Positions 23,610 through 36,199 of a stretch of 64,000 nucleotides of DNA are shown in pieces (the first letter of the stretch is position 1; every line of letters starts with the position of its first letter). A program made the position numbers and the translations under genes. The notes under the pieces were generated by a model that ran no database searches, was not told the origin of the DNA, and saw only the letters and a list, made by a program, of their open reading frames with translations. Origin of the DNA: Sordaria brevicollis (taxonomy: Eukaryota; Ascomycota; Sordariomycetes; Sordariales; Sordariaceae); the NCBI GenBank assembly GCA_033439795.1, contig JAUTDP010000008.1:2790001-2854000 (forward strand). The letters run 5' to 3'.

Positions 23610-23949
23610 TAGGGATGGGGCGGAAATTCACAGAAAATGAAAATGAATGAAAAGTAAGAAAATTACATGAAAATTAAATAATTATTTCTATACGTAACTG
23701 GTTATATGACCGTATGCCCTATAAATACGTACCATATGGTGTGTAAACTGCTGTATCTGGGTCACTATACTGGCTTCCTAGCACCAAACTAAATAAATCT
23801 AACCGTTTTTTTTTATATACTCTAATTATAATAAGCAAAATAATAATAATTTATCCTACTCAATAAAATTCCATTATTCTCAATATTATAACCTTTATGC
23901 CTATTCGTTAATAGCTTCCTAAATAGGATTATCCTCTAGTAATTTATTA

Positions 23950-24400
23950 TATAAACGGTCTTTTACCTCGTTGAAGAATTCCTCCTTTTATTCGTTAAGT
24001 AATACTATAAAAGGAATATGGTTTTTATCGAGCGCCTTATAGTTTATAAAGATAAATAAAGCTATATCTATTTTCTTAATTCCTATATAGCTATATAGAA
24101 GTCCCTTAATGAAATTTATATTTGAAAACGTACGCTTAAAGGGTATATTATTAATTAGGTACTATAGTAGTTTAATAATTAGAAATTAGAATTTATTACC
24201 CTTTATACGAAGGTAAATCTAAAAGGTAACGGGTTGGAAGTTATACCTCTACATTAATCGACCCGGTATAAAAATGCCCTCCCTTACCAAATAGAATAAA
24301 AATTCGTTAACTAATTCGTTACCCTTAATATTAATAGCTCCCTTATATTTATATAAAAATTCGTATATTTAAAGTATTATATTAGATATAATTGGCTAGA
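23950..24400 (-). pseudogene. hAT transposase, C-terminal dimerisation region (broken)
   Basis: Translation of the minus strand gives, with interrupting stops, a block resembling the hAT C-terminal domain: a sequence like RTFSNINFIKGLL (encoded near 24110-24152), then IGIKKIDIALFIFINYKALD. This is the family pattern in which a conserved Ser-Glu-Arg-x-Phe-Ser core precedes a hydrophobic helix. Stops and substitutions are of the CpA-to-TpA type. The N-terminal part should lie beyond the nested LTR element (27.2-28.2 kb), but I could not identify its BED finger or catalytic residues. Confidence 0.65.
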
Positions 24401-24979
24401 TCTAATAAATTTATATACTTATATTACTAAGGTAAAGAAAGTATACTAACTAATTTATAGGGGTAAATTGTTTATCCCTCTTTACTATATATAACGCTAC
24501 TAATAATTCTTAGTCGCGGGGTATAATATTACATTAAAACGGCTATTATAATTACTAAATATCGAACCACCTAGGGATAATATAATTAATAGTAATTTTA
24601 TTAGATTTAAATATAAGCTAAGCCTCATAAACGGGCGCTAAAAAGCCCTCTATAACGTCGAAAGTATATTAAAACGTAATATTCTCGATAATACCCAATA
24701 TATTATTTAATTTAACCGGTTTACTACCGTTATTTATAATTGGTAGCTAGTCGTTAGGTATAATATTATACTATATATTATTATAGGTATTGCGTACAAA
24801 GGTAATTAAGGTATACTTTACCTTCTAAATAGAAGTAAAGGATCTATATTATAAGCCCCAGCGGGTAATTATACTATATACGTTAGATATTATTATAAAT
24901 ATATATAGATAAGATTAATAAGATTTACGAAGATAATATATTAACCACCTTGTATAACTCTACCAATATACATACACGC

Positions 24980-25162
24980 TATCACGGCTGAGCCTCATTA
25001 TATACAAGTCTAGTCTTCGTCCCATATCATAATTCCCTATAAAAACCCTCCTATCCTCCTTCCATCCTATATATCTAGCTTCTCCTCTTCATTTTTATTC
25101 ATTTCTTCAATAATATCGGATTACTTTCGTACCACTATACCGTTAAATTCATATACGTAACA
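24980..25162 (+). repeat. 5' LTR of the gag-only element
   Basis: 183 bp, aligned without gaps to 26973-27155. Its left and middle parts keep C where the other copy has T (for example cacggctgag against tacggctaag), while its last ~40 bases are more mutated than the right copy. Confidence 0.85.
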
Positions 25163-25969
25163 TTTAAATAAAGATCTTTCCCTTTAAGTCGTATTATATT
25201 ATTTTCTTTTATCCTATACTACCGATAGATTCCGGAATATCGGACTCTCTTACAATATTTACAACGTATTTAATATTACGGGCACGCATCGCTAGAACCG
25301 CATTTTTCTCTTAGGATAATAAATTATTAGATTTTAGCTATTGGAATAATAAACTTTAAAATTAGAATATTAAATAATATCGGCTTTATTATTAATTAAT
25401 TAGTTAGTTTACGGTTAAAGTATACAAAATAATAGCGACCTTTTTCTTAGGACCTTAATTGTAATTTAAACGTAACCCCTATCGTTTTATTTAATTTTAA
25501 TAATTTAAATCCCCTAATTCTATTATTATCCTTTTTTTTCTTACGTTTCTTCGCGTTTCTTTCCCCTTTAAACGTAGTTTCCTCACTATTGGTAATATTC
25601 CCGTTGTAAAATTTGGAATCCATTATATTAAACCGTACTTTATTCCGTTTTATATATTGAACCGTATCCCCTAAACCTATTTTAGCTATATTAATAAATT
25701 TAATTAGGAAAATACTCTCTTTTTATTCCTCTCCCTCTTTTTCTTTCTCTTTCGGCAACTTTCGGACTTTTAGAATTATTCAACTAAATTTTACTACTAT
25801 AATAGAATAATAGTAATAATCTATTAATATAATTATTACGTTAGGATAATAAATCGTACGTATAAATTAATACGAATAAATTTTCACTATATTAAAGAAA
25901 TAAATTGCGACGTTATAGAAGATTATTAATAATAATATAATTTTAATTTAAAAGTTCTATATCCCGCTA

Positions 25970-26640
25970 CCTCCTCCTTTTATACCTTCGAAATTTAAAG
26001 TAGGCCTTCCCGACGTTAAAAAATTCTTAGGAATTACTTATACCTTCGAAACCTAACTCCCTTTTATTAAGGTTAAACTTCGTATCGATAATAATATAAT
26101 TAACGGTATTAAAGCCCAATTTTAATATATCTTTTTACACTTCGAAGGAAAAATTTAGGCTCTTATAATACTTTAAATTACCTAAACTTCCGAAAATAGC
26201 ACTTTCGAACTTTAAACCCTCTTCGATTAATTTATCTATATTTATAACGACCCTAATAAAATATAATAAATTGAAAACGCCCTCCTTATTTTTAATTAAA
26301 GTTCTAATAACGCCTTTAATCTTTTTATTATTAAATTTAAGTAATTATTTTATAAAATTAGGGTTAACTTTTAATTAAAATTAGCCAAAATCTCCTTTCT
26401 CCGATAAATTCTTAATAAGGATACCCGTAAAAGAATTTAATTTCTCCGTTCTATTTCGAATAATTACGTAAATTACGTCCAAAAATTTAAAAAAATAATT
26501 AATTCCTTTTATAAAGCTCTTCGAAATAAAAATATAATAGAAATCGATATTATTTAAACCGTTAAAGCCTTATTATCTTATACTTCTTCTTCGTTTTAAA
26601 ACTCTTCTTTACGTACTTAATTTAATCTAATTTAGGGTCT
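25970..26640 (+). pseudogene. Gag-like coding remnant (RIP-mutated)
   Basis: One plus-strand frame reads through a proline-start segment (PSKFKVGLPDVKKFLGIT) and later a segment like YNDPNKIR, resembling the fungal gypsy Gag capsid region, where an ND/GDP motif is followed by a Q/N-rich helix. Stops are mostly TAA/TAG at sites where CAA/CAG is expected. No zinc knuckle was recognised. Homology is by pattern only. Confidence 0.55.
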
Positions 26641-26957
26641 TTCGTTTAATAATAATAATAATAATTCTAAATACGATACCGAATCTAAACCCGACTTTAA
26701 AAGGATATTAGAGCGCTATACGTACGGTAACCGTACTAAATAATAGATTAAGGCTCTTCCTATTCTAACTTTTTCTTTTTATCTCTTCTTTTATTTCCTT
26801 ACCCACCCAGATTATTACATAGGCTTATTACCGGCGTTACGTTTTATTTATTCTAAATCGCGTTGTTTGAAGTTTGAGAACTTTATTAGATATAGTAATT
26901 ATTATATAAATTAATAGATTTATTGGATAATATCGACTTTGGGGTTGAATTTTCTTT

Positions 26958-26972
26958 CCGGGAGGGGGGTAA
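26958..26972 (+). other. Polypurine tract of the gag-only element
   Basis: The G-rich stretch cgggaggggggtaa directly abuts the right LTR at 26973, the expected primer site for plus-strand DNA synthesis. It sets the element's orientation. Confidence 0.7.
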
Positions 26973-27155
26973 TATTACGGCTAAGCCTCATTATATATAG
27001 GTCTAGTCTTCGTCCTATATTATAATTCCTTATAAGAACCCTCCTATCCTCCTTCTATCCTATATATTTAGCTTCTCTTTTTCATCTTTATTCATTTCTT
27101 TAATAATATCGGATTACTTTCGTGCCACTATGCTATTAAATTTATATGCGTGACA
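26973..27155 (+). repeat. 3' LTR of the gag-only element
   Basis: 183 bp, partner of 24980-25162. Its right end (gtgccactatgct...gcgtgaca) keeps CpA/TpG sites that the left copy lost, whereas its left part is the more mutated of the pair. Confidence 0.85.
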
Positions 27156-28322
27156 TACGCAATTTTACCAGCTGGAGTTTAGAGCTTTTGAAGAAGGTAA
27201 TTAATTGGCCAACGCTAGCGGCGACCAATTTGAATGGCTCGATTGTAAATATATCCTTAATAAATAATTAAAGCCTATAGGAATTATAGAGAATAGGGAA
27301 AGTATATTTAAACTCGTCCTTCTCTATTAGAAGCGTACTAGTAAGGCGGGCGCTACTATATATATTAGTAACGAAATTAATAATTTTAGCCCAATTATTA
27401 TTAATAAGAGGACCGGCTTTAGCGAAGACTAATTATATAATATTAATAATAATATATTCCGTATTACCGGTATAAATATTTTTCTAGAAGAAGGTTGTTT
27501 TATTAAAGAGGTAAATCGAAATATTAAATATATAACGATTAGCGTAATTATTAAATTTATTAAAGATAATAGAAAGGTAGGTGGTTCGTTAGAGTTTAAT
27601 TAAAATTGTAATCTTTACCTCCCTATAAATTCGAGGGAAATAAACCTTTAAAATAATACGCCGGTATAGTAAAATATACACTAAATTAATAGATTAAAAT
27701 AACGCCTTTATTTCTAAAGTATTTAAAGTTCTAAAGGGCTTACCCCTATATAAAATAGCCTTAGCTATTAAGAGGTTATTATATTCTACCTATTCTAAGG
27801 ATAAAATTAAAATATAATAGCGAATATCCTCATTATTTCTAATATTCTAATTAATCTAATAGCGTATAAAACCGTTACATACCTATACAAGACCGCTATT
27901 AGCGTTATATCGAAGAGGGGAAGATAGGGTTAGTAGTATAGCGTTATACTTATATCGAAATAGTCCCTCATACGGGTTACGTTTACGCATTGCTGCTAGT
28001 CGCAATACCGGCATTTTGTATTTTAGGCTCGGTTATCCGATCGTACGATAGTTTCGAATTCGCGGTAAATCGCCTCGTTTCGAAATAGAGGTATCGTAAG
28101 GGTATCGCCACGGTCTTTAGCAATTGATTAAGTTTAAAACCAGGTATTTTAATAAAGAAACGAAGGAGTAATAGTTAATGGGAAATGATGGATATAGGGG
28201 ATGAGCAGAGTCTTCTGGTGGTTGAGCGCACGGTCCGTCTTTTACAAACAGATATTCTGAAATTTTCAAATTTTCGTTATTTTCGGGAATTTTCTTATTT
28301 TTTCAGAATTTGACCAACCCTA

Positions 28323-28829
28323 GTTGAAGTATAATCCCGACCAATGGATAACGTTCAAGGACGTAAAGAACACCGAACGGCTGGAAAGGCAAGAGATTCA
28401 AAACAGTGGCCTCCCCGATGTGATGGGTGGTGACGGTGCGGGGCCAGCTAATGGTGGAAAAGCAACGGATCGGTAGCCTTGGGCATATGGGTGTGAAAGG
28501 AAGAGGGAGTCTTGCCCAATAACTTGGTAGAAAGCTTGCTATCAAATAGGGGATTTTGTGGTGACGGGTAGTTGCTTTGGCTGGGTGATACTGCCATGCA
28601 GTAGGGAGGCATCGCAATCCCCTTTGGGCAAGCCGTGCATGCAGTAGTGGTATGCCTCACGGGCAGACTTTGGGACAAGCTACTCGCTGTTCAAATTAGC
28701 TTCGTGAGAAGAAAGAAGAGGCTAAGAAAAGGGAAACTGGGCATTTGCTGCGCAGGTGTTCACCTCGAGGATCGGAGAATATCACCACCACCTTTCGATG
28801 CAACACTACCGCGCGTGCTTCTAGCACTA
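28323..28829. other. Unmutated island between two transposons
   Basis: About 500 bp of normal-composition DNA with CpA sites intact, bounded by the hAT right end and the pogo-like left end. Short frames occur on both strands but none is recognisable. Confidence 0.6.
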
Positions 28830-29129
28830 CAGTCGAGACCCCTAATTTTGCATATAATCCAGCACAGAAAATCCTATGCACTAAGTGGCGAATATGCAGG
28901 ATCTAGCCCAGCGCCAAGCCTAGAATAGGCTTTAGCGAGAGGTTGAGACCCGAAAATTCGCCTAGCGACGAAGAATCTTGGCGCCCAGACTCGGTATCGT
29001 AAGTGCATACCGCATTTACTTATTCAATCGGGTTATAACCATACCTCTTGAAGTCTGGTATAACTAGCGGGTTATATATATTAGCAATTTTTCAACGTGG
29101 CCATACAAGGTGGTCTGACTAGTATATAG

Positions 29130-30000
29130 GGATGAAAAAAAGTAGCCTCTCCTACTAACTCTCCTACTAGTACTACCTTGGTAAAAGAGGGGGTTTCTAA
29201 TAACCGCTACCCTTTATTGGAATCCCTTTCTCCCTATTTTTTATACTATTATTTTTTCTTTCATTAATACTAGCTAAAATATCCTAATTTTTATTAAAGA
29301 AGCTATACTTCGAATTTATATTAAGTCTATCGATATTATTTATATATAAAAATCTATATAAATAATATAATTAAATTTTTCTAATTCTATATTGTATAAA
29401 TATAATATATAATTTCGAAAAAGCTAAGGTTTTTATTATTAATTACGAATATAATATCGTTTACCGGAAACCTTCCTCCTATAGGTATATTTACGTTATT
29501 AGGCTCTCCCTAGAAAAAAACGGTTAGTATTTTAATTGGGTCCGAAAGCGTTATAAGGATAATATAGAAAAGTATATATTAGATAAAAATTATTTAGTTA
29601 GATGCTTTATTTAATCGAGGGGTAGAAGGTGGCGGCGGTATAATTAATAGGGTATTAAGAGAGAATAGTAAGAAGGCGTTATTTATATATAGGTAAATAA
29701 TTTAATTATTATTAATAATAATAATAATAATATAAAATTATCGTTAATAGTATAAAAGGAGGTTGAAAAGAAAGAGGTTAAATAGAGGGAGGTTGTTGAA
29801 TAAACGGAGGTTAAAAAGAAGAGGGTTATATAAAAGAAGGCCGCTTAAAAGAGGGTTATATAGCGGAGGGTTATATAAAAGAGGGTTAAAAATAAAGGTA
29901 ATAAAAATCTTCTTTCTATCCCCTTTTTTCTTATTAACGATTTTTAATAGGATTATTATTATTAATAATAATTAAGGTAGTAAAAACGGTACAGATTCTA
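29130..30000 (+). pseudogene. Unidentified AT-rich coding remnant in the pogo-like element
   Basis: A plus-strand frame from about 29420 to 29600 reads fairly openly (for example AKVFIINYEYNIVYRKPSSY), then a lysine/arginine-rich repeat-like frame follows at 29763-29975 containing recurring RGLYKR motifs. It may be a second gene of the transposon or a chance frame. It faces the transposase tail to tail. Confidence 0.25.
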
Positions 30001-30279
30001 TTCTATTACCCTCGATTTTAATAACCTCCTCTTTATTAACGCTAGCCTCTATTATAATAATAGCTTCTTTATTTAGGAGTTAGAGTTTAGCGATTAAATC
30101 GACCTTCGTTATTTTATTAAATTTAATAATACTTCGTTATTTATATTAAACCTTTAAAATAGGGATAGACCGTATATTATAATTAAATTTTAATTCGTTA
30201 ATAGTAGCTTCCTTTATAAAAGGATTAAGCTCGACGTAATTCTTAACAATTTCGTTATTATCCGCTATTTAGAATTCCG

Positions 30280-31021
30280 AAAAGTTGATATTCTATTAAT
30301 AAATACCTTTAATTCGTATTTTATAATTTTTATTACTATTAGGGTATATTAAAAGATTATAATTAATGAAAAATTTAGTTATTAAATTGGGGTTTTTAGC
30401 TTAAAGAAGTTCGATAGCGTAAATAATAAAGTAGGTAAGTATAATCCTTTTCTTAGATGGTATTTATTTATTGAATTTACTATTAACGGATTATTTTCGA
30501 AAAAGGTATTTTTTATATATTTTGAAAAGAAGGGCTTTAATCGAACTATTGATATAGGTATCGAGAAGTTGTAATAGCGGAGTAAGGCCGCTAAGAATTA
30601 AAATTCTATTAATATTATATTTATCGAGGGTATTAAATATATTTTTAATTTTATAAAAATTAGTAGTATTTATAATTAAAAGCGCTTTATTATTATTAAT
30701 ACTAATAATAGTACTTAATTCTTTATAAATCTATTTGATTATTAGCGTTTCGTTATTGTACGCCGTTTTATTATATTCGACTATAACCCTTAAGTTATAT
30801 ATATCGATTTCTTCTATAAAAAAGAATATATTAGGAAACCGGAAAGGAAAAAAAAAAATAAAAAGGCCTAGCTTAAAGAAAATGATTTTCGTCTTAGCGA
30901 AAATGATTTCGGGCCTAATGAAAATAATTTCGGGCTTAGCGAAAATAATTTCGGGTTTAGTAAAAGAAAAATGATTTTTAGCGATAAGAAAATAAATAGT
31001 ATAAGTCCTAATTTTTTCCAA
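30280..31021 (-). pseudogene. Pogo/CENP-B-type DDE_1 transposase, catalytic part (broken)
   Basis: Minus-strand translation shows, through RIP stops, blocks matching the DDE_1 fold: VIVEYNKTAYNNETLII, then ALLIINTTNFYK at the usual LxxDxxxxH site, then NINRILILSGLTPLLQLLD followed by INSSIKALL, the region normally reading PPGxTSxLQPLDxxxNxPFK. The Asp and His of the second block now read Asn and Tyr, and stops replace likely Gln/Trp codons. The N-terminal helix-turn-helix part is expected to lie upstream (31-32.7 kb and 41.3-41.75 kb) but was not resolved. Confidence 0.7.
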
Positions 31022-32699
31022 TTTATACCTTTCTTTCCTTTTTTTAATTACCCTATTTAATATATAGTATTATACTAATCTACCTACTTTAATTCGGATT
31101 ACCTATTTATCCGCGGGTAGTAGGTAATATGGCATCGGTTTTTAATAGGTCTTATATATAATTTACGTTTTAAAGGCGCTAATAGGGTAAAAGAAAAAGG
31201 AAGAAAGGTAAAAGTCTTATTTTAGTATAATATTATATTAATTTACTTACTTCGATTCGGGTTATTTATATACCCGCGGGTAATAAGTAATGCGGTATTA
31301 GTCCTTTATATAAGTTTTATATACAATTTACGGTTTAAAGGTATAAAATAAGGAAGATAAAAGAAAGGGATAAAAAAAAGGGTGGTAATAAGAAGGGAAG
31401 GTAGGGGAAGATAAATTATAAGAATGAAAATATACCCTATATAATCCTTCTTTTCTTAGGGTTAAATATAATTTTAAAAATAAATTTAGGTTTTAACCTC
31501 TATACCCTATCTATAAATATATATAGAATGAAGGTAGCTTACTATTTAGACTAATTATTACGGTCGGTCTTATTTATAATAATATTATTACTTCGGATAT
31601 TATATATAGTATTATTGAAAAATTCGTAGGGTATAAGGGTCTTATTAAAATTAATAATAAAATTCTTAATAACCTATTTAAGGAAAATATTAATTAATAT
31701 TATTAATAATAATAAAAAAAATATAAAAAACGGTAATAAATTAACCTTACGCAGAATAGGCGGATTATAAATTAAACGGTTAATATTTAATTTTATAGGG
31801 ACGGTAATATTCCTACGCACGAATTTAAAAAAATTAGTTATTAAACGAAAATAATTTTTTAATAATTTTGAAAATTACTATATAATTCGACGAAGGGAAA
31901 TATTATAGCGCTTTATAAATCCTTTAAATTAATTTATTATAAATCGAAATTCTAAATATAATAGTCCGGTAAATTTATAAAAAATATATTTAAATTTCAA
32001 TTTAAATTAATTAACGTGTACGAAGTCGCCCAATTTTTATTTCTTAATAAAGGCGGCGAATAATTACGCTTCTAATTCGGGATATTTAAATTAGAAGGGA
32101 AAATCGTAACCGTAAATAATTTAATCTTTTTATATTTATTATTATTAAATAATTGAAATTAGAATTTAAAACTATTTCGAAGTATTTTCGTAAATAGATC
32201 GGATATAACTATTAAGTATTTTATCGATCTTATTCCTATTAAATTAACCAAAAGTATTAGGGATATTATTTTGTAGCTGCAGCTTTTTTAATACCGTTTC
32301 GTAAATGCAAGTAAATATAAAATAAAATAATAAATAATCGATAATTTTAATTTTAATCGACCGTATATAAATCCGCTCGAATCGTTTAATTACCTTCGGT
32401 AATTAGTATAATCGGTTAGTAAATTTCTAATCGAAAAATTAAACTTTTTTTCCCTTCTTTAACTATTTAATAACGTTATTATAGAATTAACGAAGTACGG
32501 GGTTACCGATAAATAAAGATATTATCGATAAAAATAATATATTTATTAATAAGGTTATTATTATTAATAATAAAAAAAATAAAGAATAAAAATCGATAAG
32601 GGATATTTTTAATAATTAGATATTTAGGATTTAAATTATTAGTAAGGAGGGGAAGGGAATTATTCGATATAATATTATAATTAATTTAATAATACGGGG

Positions 32700-33004
32700 T
32701 ATTACGGGGTACGAGCAAGCAGTAAAGTACGATATTTATTATTGTGCGAGGAATAGGAAATAATCCTATACGTCGCGACTATCTTATACGATTATAATAT
32801 AGCCAGTGCGTAACCCTAATTACGTATATAAATTTAGGTAGCGCCGGGACCAAGGTACTAGGGTACTATAAACACAGTTAATTACGGTCGCGACTACTAC
32901 GGTCGCGTTCTATTTATTAACCTAATATTGTACGTAAATAACTATTATTAATTAATATATATAGTACGACTATTTCTATATATAAATAGGTAATACCTAT
33001 AATA
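32700..33004 (-). repeat. 3' LTR of the gypsy element (left copy)
   Basis: 305 bp, aligned to 41018-41322. It begins tattacgggg (from TGTTACGGGG) and ends cctataata (from CCTGTAACA). The leftmost ~120 bases keep more CpA sites (gtacgagcaagcag) than the right copy does at the same place (gtataagtaagtag). Confidence 0.92.
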
Positions 33005-33020
33005 TTACCCCTCTCTAAAA
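33005..33020 (-). other. Polypurine tract of the gypsy element
   Basis: On the minus strand the sequence just before the left LTR reads ttagagaggggtaa, a purine-rich primer site in the expected position for a leftward element. Confidence 0.65.
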
Positions 33021-34559
33021 TAAAATTCCTTATTTGAAAATTCTATTCCCGGGTGTTTATTTATCTTTTAATTAATTATTATTAAAGTAGGTCCCTAAGT
33101 AGGAATTTACCGTATATTAAAACTCTTTTTTAAAAATTAACCTTTTATTAAACTTTTACTAAATTTAACCCTTTTCTTTAAACCTCTCCTTACTTATAAC
33201 GATCTAAATATTACTTTAAACGTTCATTATCTTCTTTTTATAAACCCTTACTTTCTCTTTATTTATTACTAATTTCGAAAGGGGTATTATAGGGACGTCC
33301 GTAGTATAGTAATTTATTAATAAATAAATTACTATTAATAATATAAACCGTAGAAACTTATATTCAATTCCTATCCGTACCGTTCTAATAATTATTTTCA
33401 TTATTTCTATTAATTATAATATTAAAATACTATAAATCGAGGGTAAAAGGTATTAGGGATAATAAACGAAGATATAAAAGGACGTATATTATAATAAATA
33501 TTACGCTATCCTTCGTTTCCTAATAATATTTCGCTATAAAGTTCGAAATATAAGGGATTTAAACGGGGCGTATAATTAAAACGGGGGAACCTCCTTTTTT
33601 TTTTTTTTACTATTTTTATCTATCTTTTTATTTTTTCATTTAAATATTATTTAATTTAATACTATATCGCACTTATCGATTATCGGCGGCTAATACGGCT
33701 AATACTAGTACTAATAACGGTATTATCGTATTATTATTATTATTAATACCGTTGGGAAAAACGCTTATCCTTAACTATTTTTTATACCCCTTTCTTAAAG
33801 ACGGGTAAAATAAGCCCAATTTTGGATATTTCTTATAAAGTTGCTAAATTAATTCGTAATACCCGTTAAAATTAAACGCAAATTGCTAATTAGGGGGATA
33901 ATAACTCTATTTTATTAAATATTTCTATTCCCCTCCTTATTTTTTATAATCTAATAGCTCGTCGAACTTTTAACGACAGTCTTTTTTAAAATTATCTATT
34001 CTAATAATTTTTATACCTTTATTAGCTTTTATATCTAATATTAATTTTATTTAGTTTAGTAATCCTAGGACGTAGGGTTTTACTTTAAAAACGTTAATAA
34101 CGTACGTAATTTTTATATTCTTAAGTAAGGCTAATTCGACCGTATATAAATTAGCCTTTATAATACGGAAAGGGCCTTTAAAGCGTAGAGCGAATTTATT
34201 ATATAATTGGCTAATTATATAATTAAATATATTAAATATTACCTTATCCCCTATTTTATATTTAAAAACGTTATTACGATGGATATTAATTATTATTTTA
34301 TATTTTTCTTAAGTTTAAAGGGACGAAATTTTAATAAAGTCCTATATTTCTTTAAATTTTAAAATTAATTAATTCGCGCTAAAGATTTATTTTTTCTATA
34401 TATCCGTAATATTTAATAGTATAAATAATAACGGTTCGATATTTATTCGAGGGTAAAAACTGTAATTAATGAAGAAGGGAGTAATATTAATTGTAATAGA
34501 TTTGAAATTATTACTTTAAAACTCGGCTAAAAGTAATTAATTTACCTAATTATCTTATA

Positions 34560-34900
34560 TTTAATTAACGAATATTTTAAAATATTATTCTATTTTTATA
34601 TTAATCCGTTCAATCTAATTATTAATTTTTTTATAATATAGAGTAATTAATTTCAATTTTACGCCCAATCTTTATAAAAAGTATAATTAAAAGGTTAATA
34701 TAAATTAAACGCTTTTATTCGAAATAATTGTATTTAATAGGTTATAGAGGGTATAAATTCTATCGATAAATTTCTTGATTAATTCTTTTATCGTAAAGCT
34801 TTTATATAGAATAAAATGCCGCATTTTTATTAATTTATTAATTACTATTAGGACGTATTAATATTCTACGTTTCTTCCTACCCGTTTTAATTTAAATAGG
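34560..34900 (-). pseudogene. Gypsy integrase core remnant
   Basis: Minus-strand translation, with stops, gives KMRHFILYKSFTIKELIKKF and then a block like NTIISNKSVQF, corresponding to the catalytic core where the family has an Asp near SDRGxQF. Later text reads LGVKLKLIT, matching the LGI..x.STAYHP region. It is in the same frame as the reverse transcriptase part, as expected for one pol polyprotein. Confidence 0.8.
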
Positions 34901-36199
34901 GGTATAATATAATTAATAGAAATATTCTTTTATAGCGCGTAAGGGATGGGTAATAATTTTAAAAAGTTATTAATTAATATTCTAATAATTTTAATTTTAT
35001 AATATAGGATATAATTCTTATAATATTAATTTATAGCGTTCGTTATTCTTAATTATTAATACCTATATATTAGTACTATTATTTTATTTTTATTCGGGTA
35101 TCCTCTTTATATTAAGGTATAAATTTAATAGATAAATTCGAATTAAACTTTCTTATCGTTAAATAGTATAATTAATTTATTACGGAATATTATTCTATTA
35201 TTAATTAATTTATACTTTGTAAACGGGATTTTAAATTTCTTTTTGAAGTATTTTAGTTAATAAATATTTAAGTGAATCGCTATTCGAATATTTATTATAA
35301 GGGGGGAATTAGCGTATATTTAATCGATTAAGTTATTTATATAAATTCCTAAACCCTCTTTATTATCCTCTTCTATAATATCCTCGAATTTATAAATTAT
35401 TAATAAGGAGCCGTTTTTTGTTATAACGTTTATTATAAAACCCTCCCCGTTTATATTTATAAAGCCGTTTTTTTAAGCGAATAATTCTTTATTAAAGTAT
35501 AAGGGATTAATTAATAACTTCTCCCTTACTTTGAATTTATCGTCGATCGCCTCTTATAATATATTTTTTAATTTCCTACTTAACGCGTTTAATTTTATAT
35601 TCGTTAAATTAAAGCGGTATTTAATTATAAAATTGAATTTTAATAAGAATTCCGATTATTTTATATATTGTAATATTAATTTCTTTATTATATTAAACGT
35701 TTTTAAATTTTTATAATTTATAATAATTTCGAATAATTGCGTAGATTTTTCTAATTTTAGCCTTTATTCTTCTAAAACTTTAATAACGGCGAATAATTCT
35801 TTATTATAAATATTATAATTATATTTAATTAGGAAATACTTTACTAAAAAGTATATTATTAAATATAGAATATTATTGTATATTTAGGAGAAGGTGCCTC
35901 CTATTATTTAATTTAATATATTAATTTCGATTATTATTAATTTCTTTTAATCGTAGATTTTAAAAATTAATACGGTTATAAATATTTTCTTTAATACTTC
36001 GAACGCTGCGTTATATTCTTTAGTCTAATTCTATTCGATATTTTTATTAATTAAATTATATAAGGGTTTCCCTATTTTTAAAAACCTATTAATAAACCTT
36101 CAATAAAAGTTTATAAAATTTAAAAAGCGTTACAATTGCCTTTTATTAATAAGTGCCTCCTATTTAATAATAATATTAATTTTTTCTTAATTTATTTTA

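Larger units (their letters stand above)
24980..27155 (+). mobile_element. Gag-only (TR-GAG type) non-autonomous LTR retrotransposon
   Basis: Two 183-bp direct repeats bound a 1.8-kb interior. LTRs begin TGTCACGGC (now tatcac/tattac) and end CGTGACA. Flanking pentamers are cacgc (24975-24979) and tacgc (27156-27160), a target duplication with one C/T change. A purine tract (gggaggggggtaa) sits immediately before the right LTR, fixing plus orientation. The interior shows a gag-like frame but no reverse transcriptase, integrase or RNase H, and has no room for them. It sits inside the hAT element. Mobilisation would have needed an autonomous partner. Confidence 0.8.
23610..28322 (-). mobile_element. 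hAT DNA transposon, RIP-mutated, carrying a nested LTR element
   Basis: The ends are tagggatgg at the left and, as complement, tagggttgg at the right, each followed by gaaaat-rich subterminal sequence. The flanking 8-mers are attgaaat (23602-23609) and gttgaagt (28323-28330); the two differences are G/A, as RIP would cause. The minus strand between 23950 and 24400 encodes a hAT dimerisation region. The outer ~150 bases at each end keep normal composition while the interior is AT-rich. The LTR element at 24980-27155 splits the transposase. Without it the hAT would be about 2.5 kb. The element is inactive because of stops. Confidence 0.8.
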
